From assembly GCF_001888185.1 (NCBI RefSeq), contig NZ_CP016367.1:20851-84850 (forward strand): a stretch of DNA of 64,000 nucleotides, given 5' to 3'. A program made the position numbers and the translations under genes. Of the stretch, positions 45,885-54,308 are shown piece by piece. The DNA is from Phaeobacter porticola. GTDB lineage: Bacteria; Pseudomonadota; Alphaproteobacteria; Rhodobacterales; Rhodobacteraceae. The number at the start of each line of letters is the position of its first letter. Position 1 is the first letter of the stretch. The notes under the pieces were generated by a model that saw only the letters and a program-made list of their open reading frames with translations, was not told where the DNA came from and made no database searches.

Positions 45885-46538
45885 ATGAGGCGGCTTCTGT
45901 CAACTGCCGCGATCATCGCGATCGGGCTTACACCGCTTGCTGCCAAACCTGCCGCCGCACAAGGCTACCAGATCGATTGTGCGATCCTCCTGTGCCTCGC
46001 AGGCGGTTGGCCGCCTTCGGTCCCATGTGCCCGGGCGCGCGCGGAGTTTATCCGCCGGATCACGCCCTGGCCAGTCGAACCACCGCTGCAGATCTGGCGT
46101 TGTCCAATGCGTGCTGAGTTCGAAGCGCCGAACCCGGTTGAGCGCCTCTACAGGTTGGCGGGGTTCAATCCGGGTCCAGCAGTCTCCCTGCCCCGAGAGC
46201 GAGAAACGCTCCAACTCGCCCAAGCTGTCGGGCGTGCCGCCGATATCGATGTGACGGACCCTGCTTTTAATTTCATCCGCTCCATAGATGTCTTTCAGGT
46301 TACGGCACGTCAGAGGGAGGGCCGTGACGATTGCAACAGATATGCTTCCGTGCGGCGTGGCACGTATGATCAGGACGGCCAATTTCGGTGGCAAAACAGC
46401 TCGATAAGTGCCCTTCCTCCAGCCTTCCGAGGGGCCGAGCGATACGGCCAGAACTGCCCCGATATCTGGGTCCGTGCTGTGTTCGTCGATTGGGAGGATT
46501 TTGAGGGCACCTATGGCTTCGAACAAGTCAACTACTGA
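45885..46538 (+). CDS. Exported protein, TrbM-like N-terminus
   Basis: 217 residues with a signal peptide (MRRLLSTAAIIAIGLTPLAA). The mature start, YQIDCAILLCLAGGWP with a later QIWRC, follows the TrbM pattern (two Cys around a hydrophobic LC-AGG core). TrbM is a conjugation-associated periplasmic protein. The C-terminal half has no recognised domain. It follows the virB region and precedes repC, supporting a plasmid-transfer role. Confidence 0.6.
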   Translation: MRRLLSTAAIIAIGLTPLAAKPAAAQGYQIDCAILLCLAGGWPPSVPCARARAEFIRRITPWPVEPPLQIWRCPMRAEFEAPNPVERLYRLAGFNPGPAVSLPRERETLQLAQAVGRAADIDVTDPAFNFIRSIDVFQVTARQREGRDDCNRYASVRRGTYDQDGQFRWQNSSISALPPAFRGAERYGQNCPDIWVRAVFVDWEDFEGTYGFEQVNY

Positions 46539-46758
46539 TCTCAAACAGTCACAGGCAAACGATAAAAAAGAAGAAACCCCCGCAAGGCGGCAACCAAGCG
46601 AGGGGCTCAAAGAACAACGGAATTGGCGTTCCGTCAGATCAAATCAAACTGTGATCTCGTTCTAGCAGTCCCGACAGTCAAGGCAATGAAAAAACGTGTC
46701 GCTCGCTGGGACACGGATTCCCTGTGGCAGCCTTGTCCCAATTCACAAGGACTAGACA

Positions 46759-47916
46759 TTGAACGTGATCCAAACCCATCTCACCCTGCCGGAAGGCTGG
46801 ACCAAAGGTGCTGTTATGGCACTAATTTCAGAGGTTGCCCCGCATATAGGCTTGCGCCCGGCGCGCCTCGCAGTTCTGAACTACATCATCGGGCGGACTC
46901 GCGCATCCGACTGGACCTCTCCCCATCGTGAACCGGTGTTTTTTGGCGCGCAAGATCTCGCAGCGGTCGAACTTGGCAAGACGTCGCGCCAGTTGCGAAC
47001 GGATGAGGCCGCGCTGGCCAAGCTTGGGCTGATCGTGAAACGTGTCGCGGCGAATGGGGCCCGCTATGGTCGCGCTGGCCTAGGCTTGATACTGACTCCG
47101 CTGATCGCGCGACTGGAAGAGTTCATAGCCCTTCGCGATCGGCTCCGTGCGGAACGGAGGCATTTGCGCGCTTTGAAGGATCTTCGGTCCCTTCGTTTGC
47201 GTCACATAAAACGGTGCATCGCCGCCCTGCCCTCCTCGGCTATCAAAGATCCTGAGATCGTCAAGATTCTCGCCATTTTCGATAAATGGCCACGCAGCGA
47301 TGCTTTAAGCCGTCTCGGTCTGGAGCGGCTCAACGCCCATTTGAAGGCCAGTTCCGATCTGTGCAGCAGCCTTGATGACTGGCTTGAAAAACGTGGGCTT
47401 TCTTCCGACCAGCCAGCGGAAAACTTCCGGCCCTTTACACAAAACACCAGAGAAGAAACTCAAACTGTAAAGACGCCGCCCGCTGTGGATAACTCTGAAA
47501 GACACGCGGAAATCGCACAGAGTGAATCGCCATCATCAATTCCCTGCCCCGCGCCACCCGCTCTGACGCCAGAGAATCTATATCGCATTGCCGGCGACGG
47601 CTTGCGCATGATGCTTGACGCGAGCAGAGATCAAAACCGACCTCTCAAAGAGCGCGACATCATCGAGGCGGCCTGGGCGTTGCTGCCGATGCTCGACATC
47701 CATACTTCAGTTTGGCACGAGGGCCAGAGCACCTTGGGCGACCACGGGTTGGCTTTCTGCCTACTATTGGTTGATGCGCAGCGAGATCACCCGAGTTACC
47801 CTGTTCGCAATCCTGGCGGTTTGATGCGCGAACTGATCCGTCGAGCCAAGGCAGGAAGGCTGGACTTTGATGCAAGCGTTGCGGCTCTGCAAAAACGGCG
47901 CAATGGGGTGAGGTAG
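46759..47916 (+). CDS. repC: Plasmid replication initiator RepC
   Basis: 385 residues. Typical RepC features: an N-terminal winged-helix region (ISEVAPHIGLRPARLAVLNY, ELGKTSRQLRTDEAAL) that binds the origin, a middle region and a C-terminal domain with NPGGLMRELIRRAKAGRLDF. The likely start is the TTG at 46759, with AAGGA 8 to 10 bases upstream. RepA and RepB genes, which usually precede repC, are absent from the flanks, so this is a solo repC. In RepABC plasmids the origin lies within repC, and the same may hold here. It is the best evidence that this window is a plasmid. Confidence 0.88.
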   Translation: MNVIQTHLTLPEGWTKGAVMALISEVAPHIGLRPARLAVLNYIIGRTRASDWTSPHREPVFFGAQDLAAVELGKTSRQLRTDEAALAKLGLIVKRVAANGARYGRAGLGLILTPLIARLEEFIALRDRLRAERRHLRALKDLRSLRLRHIKRCIAALPSSAIKDPEIVKILAIFDKWPRSDALSRLGLERLNAHLKASSDLCSSLDDWLEKRGLSSDQPAENFRPFTQNTREETQTVKTPPAVDNSERHAEIAQSESPSSIPCPAPPALTPENLYRIAGDGLRMMLDASRDQNRPLKERDIIEAAWALLPMLDIHTSVWHEGQSTLGDHGLAFCLLLVDAQRDHPSYPVRNPGGLMRELIRRAKAGRLDFDASVAALQKRRNGVR

Positions 47917-48239
47917 AGTTTCCAACCCGCAACTGAACTTGCCCAAAAACGCGCTGAAAATCTGGTAATGAAGTTTATGTTAAATGTAATCCTAAGCCTT
48001 TGGTGCTGCGCTTTGATCTCAAGTTGCACGTGTTTTGCACATAGGCGGCCGTTAAGCTCTTCAGGGCTATGGTAAATCTGCCCACTCCTTCAGAAGAAAC
48101 CCGGTAGCTCCCTACAAAAACTGGTTTGATGGGCGACTGCTGGAGGGAACGCGACCGGCGTTGAGCCTTCTCCATAAGCTAAGCTATTGATATTAATTGG
48201 CTTAGGCTGGACTCTGCAAATCAATCAAGCTTGACGTCA
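47917..48239. other. Gap between repC and the transglutaminase cluster
   Basis: 323 bases without a gene. The 9-mer TTTTGCACA occurs at 48033-48041, identical to a half-site of the palindrome at 62634-62659, and TTGCAC occurs twice nearby. No terminator of clear shape was found. Confidence 0.4.
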
Positions 48240-49163
48240 TCAGACAAGGGCGATGTCCGCCCCGCCTCTTTGGGCTAGAAACGAGTCGTTTGGGGACGTA
48301 GCATTCTCCACCCTCACCACTACTTCCATCGAAAGCAGATCGGAATTCGAACCAAGGAACGTGCCTGCCACCGGGGTGACCTGCGCGATGTTCCGGGCCA
48401 CGGCAAGCGGTATTAAGTTTCCGGACCCGACGCTCCGGTTCGTTGGATCGAAGGCAATCCAACCGGCGCCGGGGATGAATATCTCGACCCAGGCATGTGT
48501 AGATCCTGAACCCGCCGACCCAACGAGGCTTGTTTGGGGGTCAGAGAGATAGCCCGAGACGATGCGGGCCCCCAGGCCAAGACGGCGGGCTGCTTCTGCA
48601 AGCAGCACCGCGAAATCGCGACACGAGCCCCATCCCCTTTCGAGAGTCTCGTTGGGCGACTGGGTACCTTCGTCATCTCGGCTCTGATAGGAAATCTGCG
48701 TGAAGACGCCATTGCTGATGTCCTTCAGCAGAGACAGCGTGTCGGTCGGGCGCCCCATTATAAAGCTCTCGGCCCATCGGGCAAAACGGTCGTCCGGGTC
48801 ATCGTATTGCGGTGTCGTCAGCGCGCCCAGATCCGTCCATTCGTCGGGCGAATAGAGGAACGGGTACTCGATGGCAGAAGCGGAGATGGCAAAAACAGGC
48901 CAAGCCGGCGCGGTGATCTCCAGACTTGCGCGGCTCTCGATCACCAGATGATCTGTCGGAGTGTCAAAGAGTGCGGTCGCTATGGAATTGCCGGCGACAT
49001 CGTGTGCCCAGGTTAGAGTGGCCTCGGGAGTAATGGACAGGTCGTGCGAGAACAGTCGCAGTTCCCGCGTTTCGCGCGGACGCAGCATCAACCTGTGCGG
49101 TCCGAGAGAGACCGCCTGACGGTATCGGTAGGTTGTAGTGTGAAGGATGTCGAGGCAGGCCAA
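48240..49163 (-). CDS. Transglutaminase-like cysteine peptidase family protein
   Basis: 307 residues. The N-terminal bacterial transglutaminase-like domain ([20 protein letters not shown]) precedes the catalytic core: Cys in [15 protein letters not shown] near 182, His in STHAWVEIF near 222 and Asp in IAFDPTN near 238, a complete triad. Family members are cysteine peptidases or transglutaminases of unknown substrate. The start is probably the TTG at 49163, as no ATG is available before the domain. It is the last gene of a minus-strand cluster with a second such protein at 50301. Confidence 0.82.
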   Translation of the reverse strand: MACLDILHTTTYRYRQAVSLGPHRLMLRPRETRELRLFSHDLSITPEATLTWAHDVAGNSIATALFDTPTDHLVIESRASLEITAPAWPVFAISASAIEYPFLYSPDEWTDLGALTTPQYDDPDDRFARWAESFIMGRPTDTLSLLKDISNGVFTQISYQSRDDEGTQSPNETLERGWGSCRDFAVLLAEAARRLGLGARIVSGYLSDPQTSLVGSAGSGSTHAWVEIFIPGAGWIAFDPTNRSVGSGNLIPLAVARNIAQVTPVAGTFLGSNSDLLSMEVVVRVENATSPNDSFLAQRGGADIALV

Positions 49164-49212
49164 AATGGGGTCCAGCGTGGTTCGAGGAAGACGGCACGCA
49201 CGTCGGTGCGGA

Positions 49213-49425
49213 TCAGCGGCGGCGCGATGACCCGGAGCTATCGGGCACAGCGTTTCGCCAGGCGTTCAATCCCTTGCAGCGCCGACAGATCCGCTCTCCG
49301 AACCCTTCGCTCCAGAAATGGGTTTCGCACCGCAGGCATTGGCGTTCCTGTGGAACGTCGCGCCGGGCCCGAACGGTCGTAATGTACGGCGTTGCGCCTT
49401 CCGCCATGGCCTTGCCAGACATCAA
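49213..49425 (-). CDS. Small zinc-ribbon-like protein
   Basis: 70 residues. Two CxxC-type pairs ([10 protein letters not shown] and ICRRCKGLN) spaced by about 15 residues form a probable zinc ribbon. The tail is basic (SSGSSRRR). The ATG overlaps the stop of the upstream gene (ATGA). It may bind nucleic acid or a protein partner. It is not recognised by name. Confidence 0.6.
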   Translation of the reverse strand: MMSGKAMAEGATPYITTVRARRDVPQERQCLRCETHFWSEGFGERICRRCKGLNAWRNAVPDSSGSSRRR

Positions 49426-49955
49426 ATCTGTCCCGCTAAGTGGCGGCTGCGCGATCGCGACAGCGTTTCCGATCTTGAAGGCATTCCTTCGTTTTCGGCG
49501 GCCCGGATTGACACATCGTCCCGGTTCCTTTGGGTGGTCGTCGTCGACACCGGCACATTCAGATCGGGACCGGGCGTCCCGCGGCCTGAATAGAGATGCC
49601 GCAGATGTGCTTCGGAGACGCCATCGGCCTCCATCACGAGGCGCACCATCGGATCCGCCAGCATTTCCTCGAGGAAGAAATCGGACAACGCCTTACCCGT
49701 CAGCTTGTCCCTGGCGCGTGCGTGGTCGAGGTCGGCAAGGGAAACGGTCAGTGTCCGCGCAAGCCCAGGATGCGATGTTCGGGGGTGAAGCTTCACCAGG
49801 ACGGAGGCCTTCCACGCCTCGGGGTCCACTTGATCCGGGGGTGAAACCAACTCCGTTTCGATCTCGTACTCTCCCGCCGGGAGCGTCTCGGCAAAGCCTG
49901 GAACGGTGAACGGTCGGACGAAAACCGCAACGGTTCTGCTCGTAAGATCTTCCAT
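49422..49955 (-). CDS. Hypothetical protein, paralogue family with 55488 gene
   Basis: 177 residues. The first ~75 residues share a pattern with the protein at 55488-55802: TVAVFVRPFTVPGFAETLPA with GEYEIETE here, TVTFSNPFTLSGYPGELSAG and DYEVLVEEE there, both followed by a strand-rich region. I do not recognise the family. The C-terminal half (LSDFFLEEMLADPMVRLVME) is helical and then low-complexity. It lies in the transglutaminase cluster with an ATGA overlap to the zinc-ribbon gene. Confidence 0.6.
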   Translation of the reverse strand: MEDLTSRTVAVFVRPFTVPGFAETLPAGEYEIETELVSPPDQVDPEAWKASVLVKLHPRTSHPGLARTLTVSLADLDHARARDKLTGKALSDFFLEEMLADPMVRLVMEADGVSEAHLRHLYSGRGTPGPDLNVPVSTTTTQRNRDDVSIRAAENEGMPSRSETLSRSRSRHLAGQI

Positions 49956-50042
49956 CGGCGTAATCCTCTCCCTTGTTGTTTCTGTTGTCCGCGCGCCCCT
50001 TGAAAATGGGGCGCGCAGCCTGTGCAGGCCTCAAGATGTTTC

Positions 50043-50171
50043 TTATTTCGCTGGCGCTTCCTTGCCGACGGGCTTGGTCTCGTTCTCTTCGGAAGGGGTC
50101 TTCACGGTCTCTGCAGGCTTCAGCTTCAATGCGGCCGCCGCCCTGGCGGTCAGGTCCTTGAAGGACATGTC
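50043..50171 (-). CDS. Small hypothetical protein, about 42 residues
   Basis: From the ATG at 50171 (with GAGG about 11 bases upstream) the product is MSFKDLTARAAAALKLKPAE followed by a charged tail ending GKEAPAK. An in-frame ATG at 50210 would add 13 acidic residues but has no visible ribosome site. It lies between the two transglutaminase genes in the same orientation. Unknown function. Confidence 0.5.
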   Translation of the reverse strand, partial: DMSFKDLTARAAAALKLKPAETVKTPSEENETKPVGKEAPAK

Positions 50172-50300
50172 ATCAATCCTCTGATTGGCCGGCGCCAAAT
50201 CCTCATCCATGACGGACCGGGATGTTTGACATCGGTACTTTACATATGGGGATTGGCGACGTGATTTACGATGGTGTATCGAGAAGGAGGCCAAGATCAA

Positions 50301-51107
50301 TCAGGCCAATTCATCCGTCCAGACCTTGAATTCCGTCAAAATGTTGTCCCCAAATGTCTGGGTCAAAGGCACATCGGCGGCATCGCGGCCGCGCGCGATC
50401 AGAATTCTCGCAAACCTCGGCTTGTTGTTGCGCGGGTCGAACATGTGCCATTCACCAGCGAGAAAGACTTCCATCCACGCGGCAAAGTCCCCCGGCGGAT
50501 GAGGCAGCGGTTCACCGATATCGCTCAGATATCCGGTGCAGTAACTTGCCGGAATATTCATGCAGCGGCACAGGGCGATAGCGAGATGGGCAAAATCACG
50601 GCAGACGCCCTGTCGCTCGGCCATCGTCTGCGATGCGGTGCGCGTCGCTTTCGCCTGCATGTAGTCGAAGCGGACATGCCCGTGCACGAAATCACAGATC
50701 GCCTGGACCCGGGACCAACCGGGTTCCGTGGTCTCGAAGAGACGCCAGGCTTCCTCCGAAAGCAGATCGGTATCGCAATACCGGCTGCCCTGCAGAAACA
50801 CGAGCGTATCGGATGGCAGATCCTCAACCGCGTGCTGCTGCGCGCTGGGGAAAACGGGATCGAGCCGGCCCGTGTCGCGGAAGATGCCATCCGTCGAAAG
50901 GGTGAAGTCGCCCGCCGGAGCCAGGAGGCGAGTACACCAGTTGCCAAAGCCGTCCCGGTAGCTTTCGAGCGGCACGCTGGGGGAGGTCACGAGATAGTCC
51001 GCGCGCTCCAGGTCGCCGAAGCGCGAATAGTGCACGTTCAGCATCGCGATCAGGGGCGTCGGCTGGGGGAAATTGTATCGCAGACGACACCCTATGCTGA
51101 CCCGCAT
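50301..51107 (-). CDS. Transglutaminase-like protein (second copy)
   Basis: 268 residues from the ATG at 51107. The N-terminal strand region (CRLRYNFPQPTPLIAMLNVH) is the usual lead-in of this subfamily. The core keeps Cys in GVCRDFAHLAIALC near 168 and Asp in HMFDPRNN, but the position of the catalytic His reads FAAWMEVF, so Ala replaces His. From memory this subfamily often lacks that His, so a non-peptidase or altered role is possible. It is probably the first gene of the minus-strand cluster ending at 48240. Confidence 0.78.
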   Translation of the reverse strand: MRVSIGCRLRYNFPQPTPLIAMLNVHYSRFGDLERADYLVTSPSVPLESYRDGFGNWCTRLLAPAGDFTLSTDGIFRDTGRLDPVFPSAQQHAVEDLPSDTLVFLQGSRYCDTDLLSEEAWRLFETTEPGWSRVQAICDFVHGHVRFDYMQAKATRTASQTMAERQGVCRDFAHLAIALCRCMNIPASYCTGYLSDIGEPLPHPPGDFAAWMEVFLAGEWHMFDPRNNKPRFARILIARGRDAADVPLTQTFGDNILTEFKVWTDELA

Positions 51108-51211
51108 GCCAGACGCGCGGCCGCGCTTTGCAATGTCACGATCACCGTCCAAGACTGCACGCCCCGACGGAGAGCCAGAAGTCCCAATAGACTGCGGCCA
51201 TTTTCAGGATT

Positions 51212-51493
51212 CTAGAAATCGTCAAGTTCTGGAACCTTCCCAAGCCTTACGAGGAAGCTCGGTTCGCCAACTTCTCCACTGGCTGGATCTTCCGTCACCA
51301 TGTAGGCGTCCGCGCCTGCGCAATCTTCTGATTGAGCCTCTCGTTCGGCTCTGTTTTGTGCTTCTGAAGCTGTAGAATATTCAAGTTGCTTGGCAATTTT
51401 CAGGCCAGTCTGCCCGTTGCGCCCAGCGTTCGTTTCAACATAAGTCTGGCAGATATAGTGGATTTTTTCTGGGGATCGCTCTGCGATTGTCAT
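51212..51493 (-). CDS. Hypothetical protein, 93 residues
   Basis: ATG preceded by AAGGAACC. The sequence (SPEKIHYICQTYVETNAGRN, then AKQLEYSTASEAQNRAERE and PSFLVRLGKVPELDDF) looks like a small soluble protein with an alpha/beta pattern. No family recognised. Same orientation as the genes on both sides. Confidence 0.55.
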   Translation of the reverse strand: MTIAERSPEKIHYICQTYVETNAGRNGQTGLKIAKQLEYSTASEAQNRAEREAQSEDCAGADAYMVTEDPASGEVGEPSFLVRLGKVPELDDF

Positions 51494-51620
51494 GGATGGT
51501 TCCTTGTGATCGGCGGGGAGTGTTGGGAAGTTCTGGGAGCAGCCCTGGCCGATTTCCGCCCGATTGAAGTGACCATTGCCCGGCGGAGCACATCACGCAA
51601 ACATAGCCGCCGAAGTTCGG

Positions 51621-51797
51621 CTACCGCGTTGAGGCGGCTTTCGTGCGACGCGACTTGGACGCTGCTGAAGCTTTGATTTCTGGTGGCGTGTTCGCTTCTC
51701 TTTCCAGGCGGGCGTTGCGCAGTCGGGAATTCTTGGCTTGTCGTTGTTCTGCTTCTTCGTCGACCATTTGCCTGACGACACGCGTCGTCTTGTCCAT
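51621..51797 (-). CDS. Small basic hypothetical protein
   Basis: 58 residues from the ATG at 51797, with GGAAAC five bases upstream. It is highly charged and helical (MDKTTRVVRQMVDEEAEQRQ, then RNARLEREAN) with a Lys/Arg-rich tail. An in-frame TTG at 51857, also preceded by AGGAAA, would add 20 residues. Function unknown. Confidence 0.5.
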   Translation of the reverse strand: MDKTTRVVRQMVDEEAEQRQAKNSRLRNARLEREANTPPEIKASAASKSRRTKAASTR

Positions 51798-51905
51798 CGC
51801 CGTTTCCGGTTTGGACTCATACACTTTGAACAGATTGTTTTTGGACAGTTTCGTCAATTTTCAGTTTCCTTTGTTTTGCAGGTCGGCTGGACCAAGCGAG
51901 GTCTT

Positions 51906-53027
51906 TCAAACCAGCGCCAAGTGTTGGACCTTGCCTTGGGTGTGCCGTGATGGTCGTTTGGGTGGATAACCCATGAGTTCTACATTGATGTCCGGCGCGG
52001 CCATGGCTCGCATCAACGCATTATAGCTCATCTGGAATCTCACCTCGGAACCCACCGTCGGCGGGGTGACGGGCGTTCCAATGACAAGATGGTCGCTGGT
52101 TGCGCCGATCAATGTGTTTCCAGTCGGCATTGAAAGCCCAAGGATGTCGGTGTCCTGATGTCCAATCGCAAGGATCATGCGCGCACAGGCACCACTGGGT
52201 GTCACAATGCGAAGTCGTTCCCTAGTTGGATCGATGAGGGCGATAGGAATAGACGGAGGTTTTGCACCCGTTTCAATAACTTCTGCGACAAGCGTGAAGG
52301 CGTCTGTGTACATCCCATCGATCCGGTCGCCAGACACTGGCTCAACACCCAGAAGGATCGCCTCACCCAGACGCAGGTCGTTGACGCGACCCGTCGCGTG
52401 TTCGCCAAGCACCCAGGTCAAGTTGGCTGAGTTGCCACCAGACACGATCTTGAGGAAAGGGCCGCACACCCCCTCGATCTCGTTCGCGAGGTCGCAAAAA
52501 GCGGCCATTTGCAACGCAGTCGGGGCAAGCCCGTTCAAGCATGCAAAGTTTGTGCCAATCCCTTTCAACGCAACCCCAGACATTTGCATGACCTGCTGCG
52601 CAATATCTTTCAGATTCTCGGGTAGTATCCCGTCCCGCTGATCGCCCATCTCGACCATCAAGACGATACCGTGGACTGAACCATTGCGGATCGCGGCGGC
52701 GGCCAGTGCCGAAATGACCAAAATCTCTGTGTTATAGCTCGCTTCGCAGGACAGAACGACTTGATCGGCCTGGCTTAACATCGGCGTGCGGATCAGAGTG
52801 ATAGGGCCTGTCATGCCTACCGCACGTAGCTTTTGCACATTGCTGATACGTGCATCTGCAAGCCCCACGGCCCCGCCATCGAGCATAGCTTGAGCGATCG
52901 CAGGATGCCCGCAGACAGCCTTGGTCACGCCTGTGACGCCGATCCCACGCGGGCCCAATCGCTTGACAAGTGTTTGCGTATTGCGACGTATCTTGGCCAG
53001 GTCCACTTCGATGCGCGGGCAACTCAT
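51906..53027 (-). CDS. PLP-dependent alanine/ornithine racemase-like enzyme
   Basis: 373 residues of the alanine-racemase N-terminal fold-III family, with the PLP lysine in GVTKAVCGHP near 36. Other family marks are LVMVEMGDQRDG near 124 and GIGTNFACLN near 158. The Orr-like subfamily lacks the long C-terminal domain of Alr. Its ATG overlaps the stop of the DUF1611 gene (ATGA), so the two proteins are made together. Probably a racemase of a D-amino acid or derivative; the substrate is not visible from sequence. Confidence 0.8.
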   Translation of the reverse strand: MSCPRIEVDLAKIRRNTQTLVKRLGPRGIGVTGVTKAVCGHPAIAQAMLDGGAVGLADARISNVQKLRAVGMTGPITLIRTPMLSQADQVVLSCEASYNTEILVISALAAAAIRNGSVHGIVLMVEMGDQRDGILPENLKDIAQQVMQMSGVALKGIGTNFACLNGLAPTALQMAAFCDLANEIEGVCGPFLKIVSGGNSANLTWVLGEHATGRVNDLRLGEAILLGVEPVSGDRIDGMYTDAFTLVAEVIETGAKPPSIPIALIDPTRERLRIVTPSGACARMILAIGHQDTDILGLSMPTGNTLIGATSDHLVIGTPVTPPTVGSEVRFQMSYNALMRAMAAPDINVELMGYPPKRPSRHTQGKVQHLALV

Positions 53028-54223
53028 ATCGCGGCCACGGGCGCCCCTTGCATCAAACCCGGATATGCAGCGACCACCATCGCATGCAGATGTGCAACGG
53101 GTCTGGCCAATGCATCGGTAACGGGCAACCCGAGTTTGTGGGATTGGGCCGCGATGGTTTCGGTGATTTCGACCTCTGTCATGCCTTCATGATTGAGGGC
53201 GACACCGATGACCTTTGTATCGGCAAAGGCTTCGATCAAGGCGATCTCACTGGCGGCAGAAGGCATCGGCATATTGGGAAAGTCACAGCGATGTGCACGT
53301 TTGGGCGCGTGCTGAAGGATGACCGCGTCCGGCTGGCTCCCCCGAAGGATAAAGGCTGAAGTGCAAAACGCAGGATGGCTCAATGCGCCCTGGCCTTCGA
53401 TCAAAATGACATCCGGTTGTTCCGCTTCAGACGCCGCAACAATCGCGCCTTCAAGCTCGCCACAGCAGAACTGGGGCGGCACGGCATCCATTGCGATACC
53501 GTATTTCGCGCCCTGCATCAGGCCGGTTTGGCCTGTGCCGACGAGCACTGTCTTGATACCCTTCGCGTTCATGGCCCGGGCCAATACGGTCGCCGTTGTC
53601 CGCTTTCCAATGGCGCAATCGGTTCCCAGAATGGCAATCCGCAGCGCTTTTACACCGGCGACACTGCCATCGAACAGGCGCATGTCCTTGCTGGGTTTCG
53701 GCTTGCGGATGTCGCGGATCGTGACATTCCGTTCAGATGCGGAGTTGGCGATTTCATCGTCATCGCTCAGATATTCATGCAACCCGCTCACGATGTTCAT
53801 GCCAAGCTCAATCGCTTGGAGAACAACGCCTCGGTCCGCAGTCGAGAGACGCCCTGTTGAAGGGGCCATCCCATAGATCAGAGTATCGGGAAGGTCGGTT
53901 TCATGGGCAACTGCGGCGTCCAGATGACCAAAGATAGGTATGCTGTTGCTGACAGCATCCAGAACGGTCCCGCTGTCTTGGCCGCTACAGGTGCTGTCGA
54001 TGACAGAAAGGATACGATACGCTTGCGAATGGCGCACAAGGCCATTTGCCGTCTTGCCATCGATTTGCGCGAAATTCCCTTCGCAATAGACGACCGCCGT
54101 CGGTGAGGATGTGATCTGCCTGCCTGAAGTCAAGCCTGCGGGTTTGATCTGTTTCATTGGAGGTGCTTGCGGTCCCCTAATAGGGCGGCGGATGGTATCG
54201 ACAGTTGTAGATTTGGTTTCCAT
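53024..54223 (-). CDS. DUF1611 domain protein (DgcN-like)
   Basis: 399 residues. The C-terminal half is a P-loop-like domain with GTDCAIGKRTT near 207, IEGQGALSHPA near 290 and a conserved PMPSAASEIALIEAFA; the N-terminal half is a smaller Rossmann-like domain. The related DgcN protein is reported as an N-acetyltransferase acting on D-glutamate together with a racemase, DgcA. Here the partner is instead a PLP racemase, so the pathway differs in its second enzyme. ATG preceded by AGAGAA; this gene is first of the pair. Confidence 0.8.
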   Translation of the reverse strand: METKSTTVDTIRRPIRGPQAPPMKQIKPAGLTSGRQITSSPTAVVYCEGNFAQIDGKTANGLVRHSQAYRILSVIDSTCSGQDSGTVLDAVSNSIPIFGHLDAAVAHETDLPDTLIYGMAPSTGRLSTADRGVVLQAIELGMNIVSGLHEYLSDDDEIANSASERNVTIRDIRKPKPSKDMRLFDGSVAGVKALRIAILGTDCAIGKRTTATVLARAMNAKGIKTVLVGTGQTGLMQGAKYGIAMDAVPPQFCCGELEGAIVAASEAEQPDVILIEGQGALSHPAFCTSAFILRGSQPDAVILQHAPKRAHRCDFPNMPMPSAASEIALIEAFADTKVIGVALNHEGMTEVEITETIAAQSHKLGLPVTDALARPVAHLHAMVVAAYPGLMQGAPVAAI

Positions 54224-54308
54224 TGTGGTTCTCTTTTATAGGTTATCACGGAGGGCAGAATTGCCCTCACATGCGCATTTTGAATGGGGATGGTGCCGTG
54301 GCTCGCGC

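Noticed and set aside
51212..51857. Toxin-antitoxin pair from the two small genes
   Set aside because: They are 127 bases or more apart, neither shows a known toxin or antitoxin motif, and they are not translationally coupled.
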